Below are positions 38,787 to 50,668 of a DNA stretch of 64,000 bases, in pieces. The stretch comes from Meiothermus sp. (GTDB lineage Bacteria > Deinococcota > Deinococci > Deinococcales > Thermaceae). Every line of letters begins with the position of its first letter. Position 1 is the stretch's first letter. The notes beneath the pieces were generated by a model. That model was not told the origin of the DNA and did not search any database. It was given only the letters and a program-made list of their open reading frames with translations. The stretch lies in the NCBI RefSeq assembly GCF_026004075.1, contig NZ_BPIK01000001.1, positions 1,404,041 through 1,468,040 on the forward strand, written 5' to 3'. The translations under genes and the position numbers were made by a program.

Positions 38787-39920
38787 TTAACGCTTATCGG
38801 GCACCTTGATGGCGCCGGAGATGATCTGGCTGCGCAAAACCGCCAGTCGGTTGATAACGGCCTGCGGGATCAGGGCCTTATTGTACTCGTCGAGGGCAAA
38901 GCCCACACCGTTGTTGTTCAGGCCAAACTCGCGCACCCCACCCTTGAAGGTGCCATCCTTGACCGACTTGATGACATCGTAGGTAGCAACATCTACGCGC
39001 TTGAGCATGGAGGTGAGCACGTGGTTGAGGGTGTTGGGGTTGTTGTCAGTGTCACCCAGGTAGTTTTGGTTGGCATCCACGCCAATCATGAACATGGGGC
39101 GGGTGGTCGCTGCCGGGCAGGACTGGTTGTAAGCGGCATAGCGCGGCACATTAGAACCGTTATTGGAGATAAAGCGCACGCCCGAGGGCAGCTCGTTTTG
39201 CTTCAAGCACTTCTGCTGCTTGACATAGTCCAGCACGCCCAGGCCCGATGCACCAGCAGCGGCATAGATGATGTCGGCGCCCTGTTTAGCCTGTGCGGTG
39301 GCAATTTCCTTGGCTTTACCGGGATCGTTCCAGGCAGCAGGGGTGTTACCCACGTAGTTGATGAGCACGCGGGGGTTGGAGATGCCCCGCTCACGCATAC
39401 CTGCAATCGCCCCGGCCCGGTAGCCCTGCTCAAACTTGTGAATCAGAGGGATGTCCATGCCCCCCACAAAGCCCACAACACCAGTGTTGGTCATGCGGCC
39501 TGCAATGTAGCCAACCAGGTAGCTGCCCTCGTGCTCCCGGAAAACCAGGCCCACTGCATTGGGGCACTTGCCCTCGCAAGGCACCGAGTCAATTACAGCA
39601 AACTTAACGTCTTTGAACTCCTGGGCATTCTTGGTAATTGAGGGTTCGTTGGCAAAGCCCACACCCACAATTAGGTCAAAACCTTCCTCCGCAAAGCGGC
39701 GGATACCCTGGCCCACCTGACCGGGGTCGCCGGGCTCAAAGTCGAAGACCTTTACGCCAAGCTCCTTGGCTGCCCGTTGGGCCCCTTCGAACGTGGACTG
39801 GTTGAAGCTGCGGTCGTTCTTACCACCTGCATCGAAAGCCATGCCCACGCGAATCTCCTGGGCCAGGCCCAGGCCTAGCGCGGTCGCTACGGCAACACCG
39901 AGCACTACGAGTTTCTTCAT
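38787..39920 (-). CDS. BMP family ABC transporter substrate-binding protein
   Basis: Exported binding protein of 377 residues (PBP1-like fold, basic membrane protein family, as Med/TmpC). Signal peptide: [21 protein letters not shown], cut near residue 20-21; no lipobox. Family marks: [63 protein letters not shown] and [17 protein letters not shown]. It should bind nucleosides or a related metabolite. ATG 39920 has GGAGG 8 bases upstream. Confidence 0.93.
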   Translation of the reverse strand: MKKLVVLGVAVATALGLGLAQEIRVGMAFDAGGKNDRSFNQSTFEGAQRAAKELGVKVFDFEPGDPGQVGQGIRRFAEEGFDLIVGVGFANEPSITKNAQEFKDVKFAVIDSVPCEGKCPNAVGLVFREHEGSYLVGYIAGRMTNTGVVGFVGGMDIPLIHKFEQGYRAGAIAGMRERGISNPRVLINYVGNTPAAWNDPGKAKEIATAQAKQGADIIYAAAGASGLGVLDYVKQQKCLKQNELPSGVRFISNNGSNVPRYAAYNQSCPAATTRPMFMIGVDANQNYLGDTDNNPNTLNHVLTSMLKRVDVATYDVIKSVKDGTFKGGVREFGLNNNGVGFALDEYNKALIPQAVINRLAVLRSQIISGAIKVPDKR

Positions 39921-40069
39921 GTGATTCGCCTCCATTTCACTTGTGCGCACCACAAGTGCTTAACTGGCTGTTAGCCTCAGGCATTATAGAGCACAAGACA
40001 TGAGGCTTGAAAGGGGCTTGACAAAAGGATGAAGCATCCTTAAGGCCAACCGAGCAGGCGAAAAGTGGT

Positions 40070-42104
<2,035 letters not shown>

Positions 42105-42118
42105 TCCAGTTCACGGCG

Positions 42119-42598
42119 CTATGTTGTGTCTTTGCCCTCGAGCAATCCAGCTTCCAGCTCCTCGAGCAGGGCGTAGAGCTGTTCCAGCTTGCCCTTACCC
42201 AGAATGCGCTCAATCTCGGCGTAAACCCCCACCACCTCGGGCTTGATCTCTTCCACCAGGGCCTGCGCGGTCTCGGTCAGGCGCACCCGAATGCTGCGGC
42301 CATCGGCCTGGTTGGCATAGCGGCGCACCAGGCCCCGCTGTTCCATGCGCCGCAAGATGCCGGTCATGCTGGGCAAAAGAATCCGGCACTGCTCGGCCAG
42401 CAGGGATATCTCCAGCCCTTCGTGCCCATCCAGCGCCCGCAAAATACGCCACTGTTGCTCGGTGAGGCCATGCCGGCTGAGTACGGTGCGGAACCGCTGC
42501 ACCACCGCCTCGCGGGTGCGTAACAGGGCCATAGGCAGCGAGTGGGTAAGGTCGCGCAGCAGCCGATTGGAGGGGTCTTTGGGTGCGGGAAGCGACAT
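42119..42598 (-). CDS. hpaR: MarR family regulator of homoprotocatechuate degradation (HpaR-like)
   Basis: Winged-helix repressor of 159 residues. MarR features: LTEQQWRILRALDGHEGLEISLLAEQ (helices 2-3), PSMTGILRRMEQRGLVRR (recognition helix and start of the wing) and ADGRSIRVRLTE (wing). It is divergent from the hpa operon. HpaR proteins are released by 4-hydroxyphenylacetate or homoprotocatechuate; this is inferred from family and place. ATG 42598 fits HpaR proteins; an upstream start at 42640 would cover the operator. Confidence 0.9.
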   Translation of the reverse strand: MSLPAPKDPSNRLLRDLTHSLPMALLRTREAVVQRFRTVLSRHGLTEQQWRILRALDGHEGLEISLLAEQCRILLPSMTGILRRMEQRGLVRRYANQADGRSIRVRLTETAQALVEEIKPEVVGVYAEIERILGKGKLEQLYALLEELEAGLLEGKDTT

Positions 42599-42611
42599 AT
42601 CTTTACTCGGG

Positions 42612-42644
42612 ACAATTGTACCTTGGGTTTCAAAGTACAATTGT
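42612..42644. promoter_or_regulatory. Paired operator between hpaR and the hpa operon
   Basis: ACAATTGTAC (42612-42621) and GTACAATTGT (42635-42644) are a perfect inverted pair with 13 bases between. Each arm also contains the palindrome ACAATTGT. TACAAT, a good -10 hexamer, occurs in the right arm on the plus strand (42636-42641) and in the left arm on the minus strand (42615-42620), so each arm covers one of the two divergent promoters. Likely HpaR sites. Downstream is another palindrome, TTAATATATTAA (42653-42664). Confidence 0.75.
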
Positions 42645-42715
42645 GGTTTTACTTAATATATTAACTAACTCAGACGCTTTTTATAGCCTGGCTCACATAT
42701 CAGTAAAGGAGCGCA

Positions 42716-43657
42716 ATGGTCGAGTTCAAAGGCAGCATCGTACCCCTGGTGACACCGTTCAAGAACGGTGCAATAGACGAAGCCGCGCTCGAGCGGCTCA
42801 TCGAGCGGCAGATCGAAGCGGGCTCCCACGCCCTGAGCGTGGGCGGCACCACCGGCGAGCCGGGCACCCTCAGCGTAGAGGAGCGCAAGTACCTGATCGA
42901 GCTGGCCCTGCGGTTTATACGGGGGCGTGTGCCCCTGCTGGCTGGAACCGGAACCCTGCGGCTCGACGAAACCCTGGAGATCACCCAGGCGGCCTACAAG
43001 ATGGGGGCGCAGGGGGCGCTGGTCATCACGCCTTACTACATCAAGCCCAACCAGGAGGGGCTCTACCGGTTTTTCGGCCAGGTGGCCCAGGCCGTGCCGG
43101 AGATGCCCATCGTGCTCTACAACATTCCAGGCCGGGCCGGGGTCGAGATTAAGGTCGAGACGGTGGCCCGCCTGCGGCGGGACTTCAAGAACGTGGTGGG
43201 CCTCAAGCACTCCTCCAAGGACGTGGAGTACGTCTCGGAGCTGCTTCGCAGGGTGGGGCGGGACTTTAACGTGTACTGCGGCCTCGAGGCCCTCACCTTC
43301 CCCATGATGTGCGTGGGGGCGGTGGGCACCATCGCCGCCACGGCCAACTGGCTGCCCAAGGAGACCGCCCGGATGTGCCAGCTCACCCTGGACGGCCGGT
43401 TTAAGGAGGCGCTCGAGCTGCACTACTACGGCCTCGAGGCCAACGACGCGGTCTTCTGGGACACCAACCCCATCCCCCTCAAAACCGTGCTGTCCTGGAT
43501 GGGCCTGTGCGAAAAGGAGTGGCGCGAACCCCTGGGCCCCACCACCCCCGAGGTCGAGGCCCGGCTGCGCCGCATGGCCGAGTCGTATGGCCTGATCGCC
43601 TCGGAGCAAAAAGGCCGTGAAGTGCTGCCCGATCCATCGGGCAAGCAGTACGTGTGA
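42716..43657 (+). CDS. DapA-family class I lyase in the homoprotocatechuate operon
   Basis: TIM-barrel Schiff-base enzyme of 313 residues of the dihydrodipicolinate synthase / N-acetylneuraminate lyase superfamily. Visible active-site elements: GGTTGE (43-48), Tyr135 in LYNIPGR, and Schiff-base Lys164 in GLKHSSK. It is the first gene of the hpa operon, so it is unlikely to make lysine. In this place one expects an enzyme that splits a 2-oxo-4-hydroxy acid to pyruvate. It may replace HpaI, or, like the DapA-type hydratase-aldolases, both HpaH and HpaI. AAAGGAG precedes ATG. Confidence 0.88.
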   Translation: MVEFKGSIVPLVTPFKNGAIDEAALERLIERQIEAGSHALSVGGTTGEPGTLSVEERKYLIELALRFIRGRVPLLAGTGTLRLDETLEITQAAYKMGAQGALVITPYYIKPNQEGLYRFFGQVAQAVPEMPIVLYNIPGRAGVEIKVETVARLRRDFKNVVGLKHSSKDVEYVSELLRRVGRDFNVYCGLEALTFPMMCVGAVGTIAATANWLPKETARMCQLTLDGRFKEALELHYYGLEANDAVFWDTNPIPLKTVLSWMGLCEKEWREPLGPTTPEVEARLRRMAESYGLIASEQKGREVLPDPSGKQYV

Positions 43658-43680
43658 GCCTACTGTTGCTGTGGTGATTC

Positions 43681-44475
43681 ATGAAACGCGCACGCTTTAT
43701 CTCCAAAGGCCGCACCCTGGAAGGGTATCTCCAGGACGGGATGCTGCTCGACCACGCCGGTGAGGCCCACCACCCCGATGCGGTGCAGTGGTTGCTCCCG
43801 GTTGAGCCCGGCAAGGTGATCGCCCTGGCCCTGAACTTTGCCGAACACGCCGACGAGTTTGGCCTCAAGCGCCCTAGCGAGCCGGCTTTGTTCTGGAAGC
43901 CCAACACCAGCCTGCTGCCCCACAAGGGCACGGTCATCTACCCCCAGGGGGCCCGGTTCATGCACTTCGAGTGCGAGCTGGCGGTGATTATGGGACGCCA
44001 CGCCCGCCGGGTCAAGGCCAAAGACGCCCTGGACTACGTGGGGGGCTATACCATCGCCAACGACCTGGTGGTGCGCGACTACGTGACCAACACCTTCCGC
44101 CCGCCCATCCGGGGCAAGGGCTGGGACACCTTCGGCCCGCTGGGGCCCTTCTACGTCACCGCCGACGAAATTCCCGACCCCCACAACCTGCGCATGCGGG
44201 CCTATGTCAACAACGAGCTGCGCCAGGAGGCCACCACCCAGGGCATGATTTTCTCTATACCGGAGATTATCGAGTTCATCAGCCGCTTCATGACCCTGGA
44301 GCCGGGCGACGTGCTGCTCACCGGCACGCCCAAGGGCATCTCCCAGGTGCACCCCGGCGACCTCATGCGCATGGAGATTGAAGGGCTGGGGGCGCTGGAA
44401 AACCCCATCGAGTGGGAGACCGAGGAGGCCGAGCCGATTATTTCGCAGGAAGGGGACAGGTCGGTGGTGCTATGA
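43681..44475 (+). CDS. hpaG: Fumarylacetoacetate hydrolase family enzyme (HpaG-like)
   Basis: Metal enzyme of 264 residues in the FAH superfamily. The metal ligands are visible as E97, E99 (HFECELAV) and D128 (ANDLVVRD). GTPKGISQVHPGD is the family's C-terminal signature. In the homoprotocatechuate route HpaG decarboxylates 5-oxopent-3-ene-1,2,5-tricarboxylate and can isomerise the product. E. coli HpaG is a fused double of about 430 residues; this is a single unit. It overlaps hpaE by ATGA. Confidence 0.88.
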   Translation: MKRARFISKGRTLEGYLQDGMLLDHAGEAHHPDAVQWLLPVEPGKVIALALNFAEHADEFGLKRPSEPALFWKPNTSLLPHKGTVIYPQGARFMHFECELAVIMGRHARRVKAKDALDYVGGYTIANDLVVRDYVTNTFRPPIRGKGWDTFGPLGPFYVTADEIPDPHNLRMRAYVNNELRQEATTQGMIFSIPEIIEFISRFMTLEPGDVLLTGTPKGISQVHPGDLMRMEIEGLGALENPIEWETEEAEPIISQEGDRSVVL

Positions 44476-45989
44476 AGGTATCGGAAAAAACCCAGGCCAT
44501 CCGCCCTGAGTTTATCGCGCAGGTGCGGAACAAAATTGCCACCCACACCGTAACGCACTTCATCAACGGGGTTTTTGTGCCGGGGGTGCGGGGCGAGCTG
44601 TTCGAAAGCCTCGAGCCCTCCAACAACCAGGTGCTGGCCTACGCCTATAAGGGCCACGCCGAGGACGTGGACAAGGCCGCCAAAGCCGCCAAGGCGGCGT
44701 TTCCCCGGTGGAAACAGAGCGCCAAAACCCGCAAGAAATACCTGCTCAAGATTGCCGAGGTGCTGGAGAAGCACGGCGACGAGCTGGCGGTGATGGAGTG
44801 CCTGGACGCCGGGCAGGCCCTGCGGATTGTGCGGGCCCAGGTGGCGCGGGCCGCCGAGAACTTTAGCTTTTACGCCGAGTACGCCGAGCGGGCCATGGAC
44901 GGGCGCAGCTACCCGGTGGACGGCGAGTGGCTCAACTACAGCATCCGCGTACCGGTCGGGGTTTGCGGCATCATCACCCCCTGGAACGCCCCCATGATGC
45001 TCTCCACCTGGCGCATTGCCCCGGCCCTGGCTTTCGGCAACACGGTGGTCTTGAAGCCCGCCGAGTGGTCGCCCCTGACCGCCTGGAAGCTGGCGGAAAT
45101 CATGCAGGAAGCCGACCTGCCGCCGGGGGTCTTCAATGTGGTACAGGGCTTCGGCGAGGAGGCCGGCGACGCGGTGGTGCGCCACCCAGACATCCCCCTA
45201 ATCGCCTTCACCGGGGAGACCACCACCGGCAGCCTCATCACCCGCAACAGCGCGGAGCACCTCAAGCGGCTCTCCCTCGAGCTCGGCGGAAAATCCCCCG
45301 CCATCATCTTCGAGGACGCCGACCTCGAGCGGGCCCTGGACGCTACCGTCTTCCAGATTTACAGCTTCAACGGCGAGCGCTGCACCGCCAACTCGCGGGC
45401 GCTGGTGCAGGAAAGCATCTTCGAAGAGTTCGTGCAACGGGTGGCCGAACGGGCCGCCCGGATTAAGGTGGGGCACCCCCTCGAGCCCGACACCGAGGTG
45501 GGCCCCCTGATCCACCCCGAGCACCTGCAGCGCGTGCTGGGCTACGTGGAAATTGGCAAGCAGGAGTCCCAGCACATCTTCGGCGGTGAGCGGGTGGGCA
45601 CCGAGGGCAACTATGTGCGACCCGGCCTGTTTGTGGCCGAAAACCACCACCGCATCGCCCAGGAGGAGATTTTTGGCCCCATCCTGACCGTCATCCCCTT
45701 CAAGGACGAGGCCGACGCCCTGCAAAAGGCCAACGACTCCAAGTACGGCCTGGCCTCCTACGTCTGGACGCGGGACGTGGCCCAGGCGCACCGCCTGGCC
45801 CTGCACCTGGAGGCCGGTATGACCTGGATCAACTCGCACAACGTGCGGCACCTGCCCACCCCCTTTGGCGGGGTCAAGATGAGCGGCACCCACCGCGAGG
45901 GCGGCGAGCACAGCCTGGAGTTCTACACCGAGCTGAAGCACATCGCCCTGCCGCTCACCGAGCACGCAATTCCGAAGTTTGGGAAGTGA
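44472..45989 (+). CDS. hpaE: 5-carboxymethyl-2-hydroxymuconate semialdehyde dehydrogenase
   Basis: NAD-dependent aldehyde dehydrogenase of 505 residues. Catalytic Glu270 (LELGGKSP) and Cys304 (NGERCTANS) are present, with PWNAPMMLSTW around 171-180 for NAD binding. It oxidises the ring-cleavage product made by HpaD. ATG 44472 overlaps the hpaG stop; a longer open frame upstream is ignored because it lies inside hpaG. The next gene follows after 11 bases. Confidence 0.93.
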   Translation: MKVSEKTQAIRPEFIAQVRNKIATHTVTHFINGVFVPGVRGELFESLEPSNNQVLAYAYKGHAEDVDKAAKAAKAAFPRWKQSAKTRKKYLLKIAEVLEKHGDELAVMECLDAGQALRIVRAQVARAAENFSFYAEYAERAMDGRSYPVDGEWLNYSIRVPVGVCGIITPWNAPMMLSTWRIAPALAFGNTVVLKPAEWSPLTAWKLAEIMQEADLPPGVFNVVQGFGEEAGDAVVRHPDIPLIAFTGETTTGSLITRNSAEHLKRLSLELGGKSPAIIFEDADLERALDATVFQIYSFNGERCTANSRALVQESIFEEFVQRVAERAARIKVGHPLEPDTEVGPLIHPEHLQRVLGYVEIGKQESQHIFGGERVGTEGNYVRPGLFVAENHHRIAQEEIFGPILTVIPFKDEADALQKANDSKYGLASYVWTRDVAQAHRLALHLEAGMTWINSHNVRHLPTPFGGVKMSGTHREGGEHSLEFYTELKHIALPLTEHAIPKFGK

Positions 45990-46000
45990 AGGAGGCACCC

Positions 46001-47458
46001 ATGGCACGCAGCGGCAAGGAGTATCTACAAGCCCTCAGAGAGAACCCGCCCAACCTCTGGTACAAGGGCCAGAAGGTTGAAGACCCCACCACCCACCCGG
46101 TCTTCAAGGGCATCACCCACGCCCTGGCCGAGCTGTACGACATGCAGCACGACCCGCGCTACCGCGACATCCTGACCTATGAAGAGGGCGGTAAGCGCTA
46201 CGCCATGAGCCTGCTACCGGCCCGAACCAGGGAAGACCTGGCCCGGCGCAGCGCGGCCTACAAGCTCTGGGCCGATGTCAACCTGGGCATGATGGGGCGC
46301 TGCCCGGACTACCTGAATGCGGTGCTGATGGCTTTCGAGCAGAGCGCCGAGTTTTTTGGGGCCTATGCCGACAACGTGCGCCGCTACGTGCAGTACGTGC
46401 GCGAAAACGACCTCGCCACCACCCACTGCCTTACCAACCCCCAGGTCAACCGGGCCAAGAGCAACCTCGAGCAGCCCGACCCCTACATCCCTTTGGGGGT
46501 GGTGAGCGAAAACGAAAAAGGCATCGTGGTGCGGGGGGCCCGCATGCTCTCCACCCTGCCCACCGCCGATGAGCTGCTGGTCTTCCCTTCCACCCTGCTC
46601 AAGGAAGGGCCGGGGGCCGACAAGTACGCGGTGGCTTTTGCCATCCCCACCAACACCCCAGGGCTGCACTTCATCAGCCGCGAAAGCATGGCCGTGGGGG
46701 ACTCGAGCTTCGACTACCCCCTCGGCAGCCGGCTGGAGGAGATGGACTGCCTCACGGTCTTCGACGATGTGTTTGTGCCGTGGGAGCGGGTCTTCATCTA
46801 CAAAGACCTGCAGCGCTGCAACACCGCCTACGCCGAGACCGGGGCCCTGATGCACATGGCCCATCAGGTGGTGGTGCTCAAAAACGCCAAAACCGAGGCC
46901 TTTTTGGGGCTGGTTTCCCTGATAGGTGAGGCCATCGGGGCCGACACCTTCCCCCACGTGCAGGAAAAAATCGCCGAGATTATCGTGTATCTGGAGGCCA
47001 TGAAGGGTTTCTGGGCCCGGGCCGAGCGGGACGCCCGAGCCAACAAATACGGCCTGGTCTGCCCCGATCGGGGGGCCCTGGATGGGGCGCGCAACCTGTA
47101 TCCCCGGCTTTATCCCCGCATCAACGAGATCGTCCAGCAGATAGCAGCCTCGGGCCTGATCACCCTACCCTCCGAACACGATTTCAACTCCCCCCTGGCC
47201 CCTTACCTGGAAAAGTTCCTGCAATCGGCCACCCTGCCGGCCAGAGAGCGCGTGCAGCTCTTCCGCCTGGCCTGGGACATGACCACCAGCGGCTTTGGCG
47301 CGCGCCAGACCCTCTACGAGCGCTTCTTCTTCGGCGACCCGGTGCGCATGTACCAGACCCTCTACGCGGTCTACGACAAAGAGCCCTTCAAAGAGCGCAT
47401 CCGGCAGTATCTGGGCTGGAAAACCCAGGCCCAGCCGGAGGTGGTCGCGGGCGACTAA
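46001..47458 (+). CDS. hpaB: 4-hydroxyphenylacetate 3-monooxygenase, oxygenase component
   Basis: FADH2-using oxygenase of 485 residues (acyl-CoA dehydrogenase-like fold) that hydroxylates 4-hydroxyphenylacetate to homoprotocatechuate. Family marks: ARSGKEYLQALRENPPNLW at the N-terminus, TYEEGGKRYAMSLLPA, LGMMGRCPDYLN, HCLTNPQVNRAK and RYVQYVREND. A GGAGG lies 5 bases before ATG 46001, which decides the start over the ATG at 45986. Thermus thermophilus HpaB has the same size and is structurally known. Confidence 0.95.
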   Translation: MARSGKEYLQALRENPPNLWYKGQKVEDPTTHPVFKGITHALAELYDMQHDPRYRDILTYEEGGKRYAMSLLPARTREDLARRSAAYKLWADVNLGMMGRCPDYLNAVLMAFEQSAEFFGAYADNVRRYVQYVRENDLATTHCLTNPQVNRAKSNLEQPDPYIPLGVVSENEKGIVVRGARMLSTLPTADELLVFPSTLLKEGPGADKYAVAFAIPTNTPGLHFISRESMAVGDSSFDYPLGSRLEEMDCLTVFDDVFVPWERVFIYKDLQRCNTAYAETGALMHMAHQVVVLKNAKTEAFLGLVSLIGEAIGADTFPHVQEKIAEIIVYLEAMKGFWARAERDARANKYGLVCPDRGALDGARNLYPRLYPRINEIVQQIAASGLITLPSEHDFNSPLAPYLEKFLQSATLPARERVQLFRLAWDMTTSGFGARQTLYERFFFGDPVRMYQTLYAVYDKEPFKERIRQYLGWKTQAQPEVVAGD

Positions 47459-47476
47459 GGCCGCCCCCTTTCAGCT

Positions 47477-47950
47477 ATGGAAACCACCCAACCCACCCTG
47501 CAAGACCAGCTCCGCCAGGTCATGCGCTACTGGCCCAGTGGGGTCACGGTGATTGCCGCCCGCTTTGAGGGGGAGGCTCGAGGCATGACCGCCAGCAGCT
47601 TTACCAGCGTGAGCCTGGAGCCGCCCCTCATCCTGGTCTGCATCAACCAGACGGCCCAGCTCTGGCCCGTTCTGGAGCGCGCGGGGCAGTTTTCCGTGAA
47701 CCTCCTGCCCGAGGGGCACGAACACATCTCCGACCACTTTGCCGGGCGCCCCATCGAGGGCTACGAACCCCTCACCGCCGAAGACCCCCCGGCCCTCGAG
47801 GGGGCTCTGGCTACGCTCTTCTGCCGAACCTGGGCGGTCTATCCGGGGGGAACTCACAAGATTGTGGTGGGGCAGGTGGAACGCGTGACACTGGGCAGCG
47901 GGGCCCGGCCCTTGCTGTACTGGAACCGGGGCTACCGGCAACTGCCCTGA
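47477..47950 (+). CDS. hpaC: 4-hydroxyphenylacetate 3-monooxygenase, flavin reductase component
   Basis: Short-chain flavin reductase of 157 residues that supplies FADH2 to HpaB. Family marks: RYWPSGVTVIAA, GMTASSFTSVSLEPPLILVCI and the FSVNLL segment. It lies 18 bases after hpaB and 12 before hpaD, within one operon. The C-terminus ends in PLLYWNRGYRQL, a usual ending for this family. Confidence 0.94.
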   Translation: METTQPTLQDQLRQVMRYWPSGVTVIAARFEGEARGMTASSFTSVSLEPPLILVCINQTAQLWPVLERAGQFSVNLLPEGHEHISDHFAGRPIEGYEPLTAEDPPALEGALATLFCRTWAVYPGGTHKIVVGQVERVTLGSGARPLLYWNRGYRQLP

Positions 47951-47962
47951 AGCGAGGTGACT

Positions 47963-48934
<972 letters not shown>

Positions 48935-49007
48935 AGAGGCCCACCCTCGCCCAACCGGCTGACCTGAAATAGCCCAAATGGTGGAACTCAGGCCCGATTC
49001 AACGTTC

Positions 49008-49036
49008 TTGACAGCAAGAAAGCCTGCGTTTAGACT
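49008..49036 (+). promoter_or_regulatory. Strong promoter of the acyl-CoA/phenylacetate operon
   Basis: A consensus TTGACA (49008-49013), a 17-base spacer, and TAGACT (49031-49036). It is the best -35/-10 pair in the window. Transcription should begin near 49043, just before the palindrome at 49055. Confidence 0.75.
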
Positions 49037-49054
49037 GACGCCCAACACAAAGGT

Positions 49055-49074
49055 AAACAAACAAGTGTTTGTTT
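49055..49074. promoter_or_regulatory. Palindromic operator, PaaR/TetR type
   Basis: AAACAAACA-AG-TGTTTGTTT is a perfect 9-2-9 inverted repeat just after the expected transcription start. The inner 14 bases (CAAACAAGTGTTTG) resemble the CNAACGNNCGTTNG site I recall for PaaR of Thermus thermophilus, with A/T in place of the central G/C pair. A TetR-family repressor such as PaaR or FadR is the likely reader; no such gene is in the window. Confidence 0.7.
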
Positions 49075-49090
49075 GGTAAAGGGAGGCTTG

Positions 49091-50668
49091 GTGAAGGAAA
49101 CTGTGGCGATTCTGGGGGCAGGTACGATGGGCCGGGGCATCGCCGAGGTAGCGGCTTTGGCCGGCCACGCTGTCTGGCTCTACGACCCCCTCGTTGCCGC
49201 CCTCGAGCGCGCCCTGGCCGAAATTCGCACCGACCTGCAAAAGCTGGCCGAGAAAGGCAGCCTGGTAGGTACGGTGGACGAGGTTCTGGCCCGCATACAG
49301 CCCACCCAGTCGCTGGAGGACTGCGCGAAGGCCGCCTGGGTTATCGAAGCAGCGCCGGAGCAGCTCGAACTCAAGCAAGAGCTGCTGGGCAAACTGGGCG
49401 AACTCAACCCCAACAACACCCTGGCCAGCAACACCTCGACCTTTTCCATCTCGGCCATCGCCGCCAGGGTCAAGCACCCCGAGCGGGTGCTGGGGCTGCA
49501 TTTCTTCAACCCCGCCCAGCGCATGAAGCTGGTGGAGGTGGTGGGGGGGCTACAGACCGCTCCGACACTGCTGGAGCGCGCGCTGGAGCTGATGCAAAGC
49601 TGGGGCAAGGAGCCCGTACAGGTGGTGGATGCCCCCGGCTTCCTGGTGAACCGGGTGGCCCGGCCCTTTTACGGCGAGGCCCTGAGGCTGCACGGCGAGG
49701 GTATCGCTAAAGAGCACATAGACTGGATTCTGCGCGGCCTGGGCTTCCCCATGGGGCCCTTCGAGCTAATGGACTTAATCGGGCTCGATGTCAACTATGC
49801 CGCCTCCACCTCGGTCTATCAGGCTTTCTACGGCGAACCCCGCTACCGGCCCCACCCTTTGCAGTACCAGCGGGTGGCCGCGGGCATGCTGGGCCGTAAA
49901 ACCGGCCAGGGCTGGTACACCTACCCCCCCGGCCCGCCCAAGCCGCCCGCCCCGCCCCCGGTGCAAACCCAGGACACCCCCCTTCCCCTGATTGTGGGGC
50001 CCAACCCGCTGGCCCAGGAGCTTCGGGCCCGCTTCCGACACACCGAAAATGCCGCTGAGGCGCGGTTTGTGCTGGACTGCCGGGTCAAGCTCGAGCGCAA
50101 ACACGACTTTTTCGAGAATCTGCCGGTGGTCTCGCTGGTCTGGGGACACTCGGCCAGCAGCGTGCAGGCCGAGTTCCGGGGGCGCCCGGTGGCAGGTTTC
50201 AGCCTGGTGCCGCCCATCGGGGAACAGGCCATCGTTGAACTCTTTGCGCCCCTGAGCGGAGCCAACCAGGCCCTCGAGCTGGCCCAAACCTACTTCCGCG
50301 CCCACGGACACCACACCCTACTTCTGCCCGACCAGCCCGGCGGGGTAGGATTCCGCATCCTGGCCCTGCTCATCAACGAGGCCGTCTCGGCCCTGGCCGA
50401 AGGGGTGGCCAGCCCCGCCGACCTGAACCGCGCCATGCGGCTGGGCACGGGCTACCCGCTGGGGCCCCTGGAGTGGGCCGAGCGGCTCTGGCTTAAGCCG
50501 GTGCTGCGGGCCCTGGAAGGGCTCCAGGCTGAGCTGGGCGAGGATCGCTACCGTCCACACCCCTTGCTGCGCCGGATGGTGGCCGCAGGTCTGGAAACTT
50601 TCGGAAATCTATCCTTGGCCCCACATGCCAAGGGAGATTTGCAAACCCGCGAGGAGGAGGCAGTATGA
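49091..50668 (+). CDS. paaH: 3-hydroxyacyl-CoA dehydrogenase, PaaH-like (double domain)
   Basis: NAD-dependent dehydrogenase of 525 residues. The Rossmann domain starts VAILGAGTMGRGIAEVAALAGH; NTSTFSISAIA and GLHFFNPA are the active-site region. The first C-terminal 3HCDH domain (about 180-280, with GFLVNRVARPFYGEA) is followed by a Pro-rich linker (PPGPPKPPAPPP), a degenerate NAD-like stretch, and a second 3HCDH domain (about 415-510). This architecture is that of PaaH in phenylacetate degradation. GTG 49091 is chosen for GGGAGG 4 bases upstream. It overlaps the next gene by ATGA. Confidence 0.88.
   Translation: MKETVAILGAGTMGRGIAEVAALAGHAVWLYDPLVAALERALAEIRTDLQKLAEKGSLVGTVDEVLARIQPTQSLEDCAKAAWVIEAAPEQLELKQELLGKLGELNPNNTLASNTSTFSISAIAARVKHPERVLGLHFFNPAQRMKLVEVVGGLQTAPTLLERALELMQSWGKEPVQVVDAPGFLVNRVARPFYGEALRLHGEGIAKEHIDWILRGLGFPMGPFELMDLIGLDVNYAASTSVYQAFYGEPRYRPHPLQYQRVAAGMLGRKTGQGWYTYPPGPPKPPAPPPVQTQDTPLPLIVGPNPLAQELRARFRHTENAAEARFVLDCRVKLERKHDFFENLPVVSLVWGHSASSVQAEFRGRPVAGFSLVPPIGEQAIVELFAPLSGANQALELAQTYFRAHGHHTLLLPDQPGGVGFRILALLINEAVSALAEGVASPADLNRAMRLGTGYPLGPLEWAERLWLKPVLRALEGLQAELGEDRYRPHPLLRRMVAAGLETFGNLSLAPHAKGDLQTREEEAV

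Noticed and set aside
42716-43657. True lysine-pathway dihydrodipicolinate synthase
   Set aside because: The fold and Schiff-base lysine fit, but the gene is the first of an aromatic catabolic operon behind HpaR-type operators, and no lysine genes are near.
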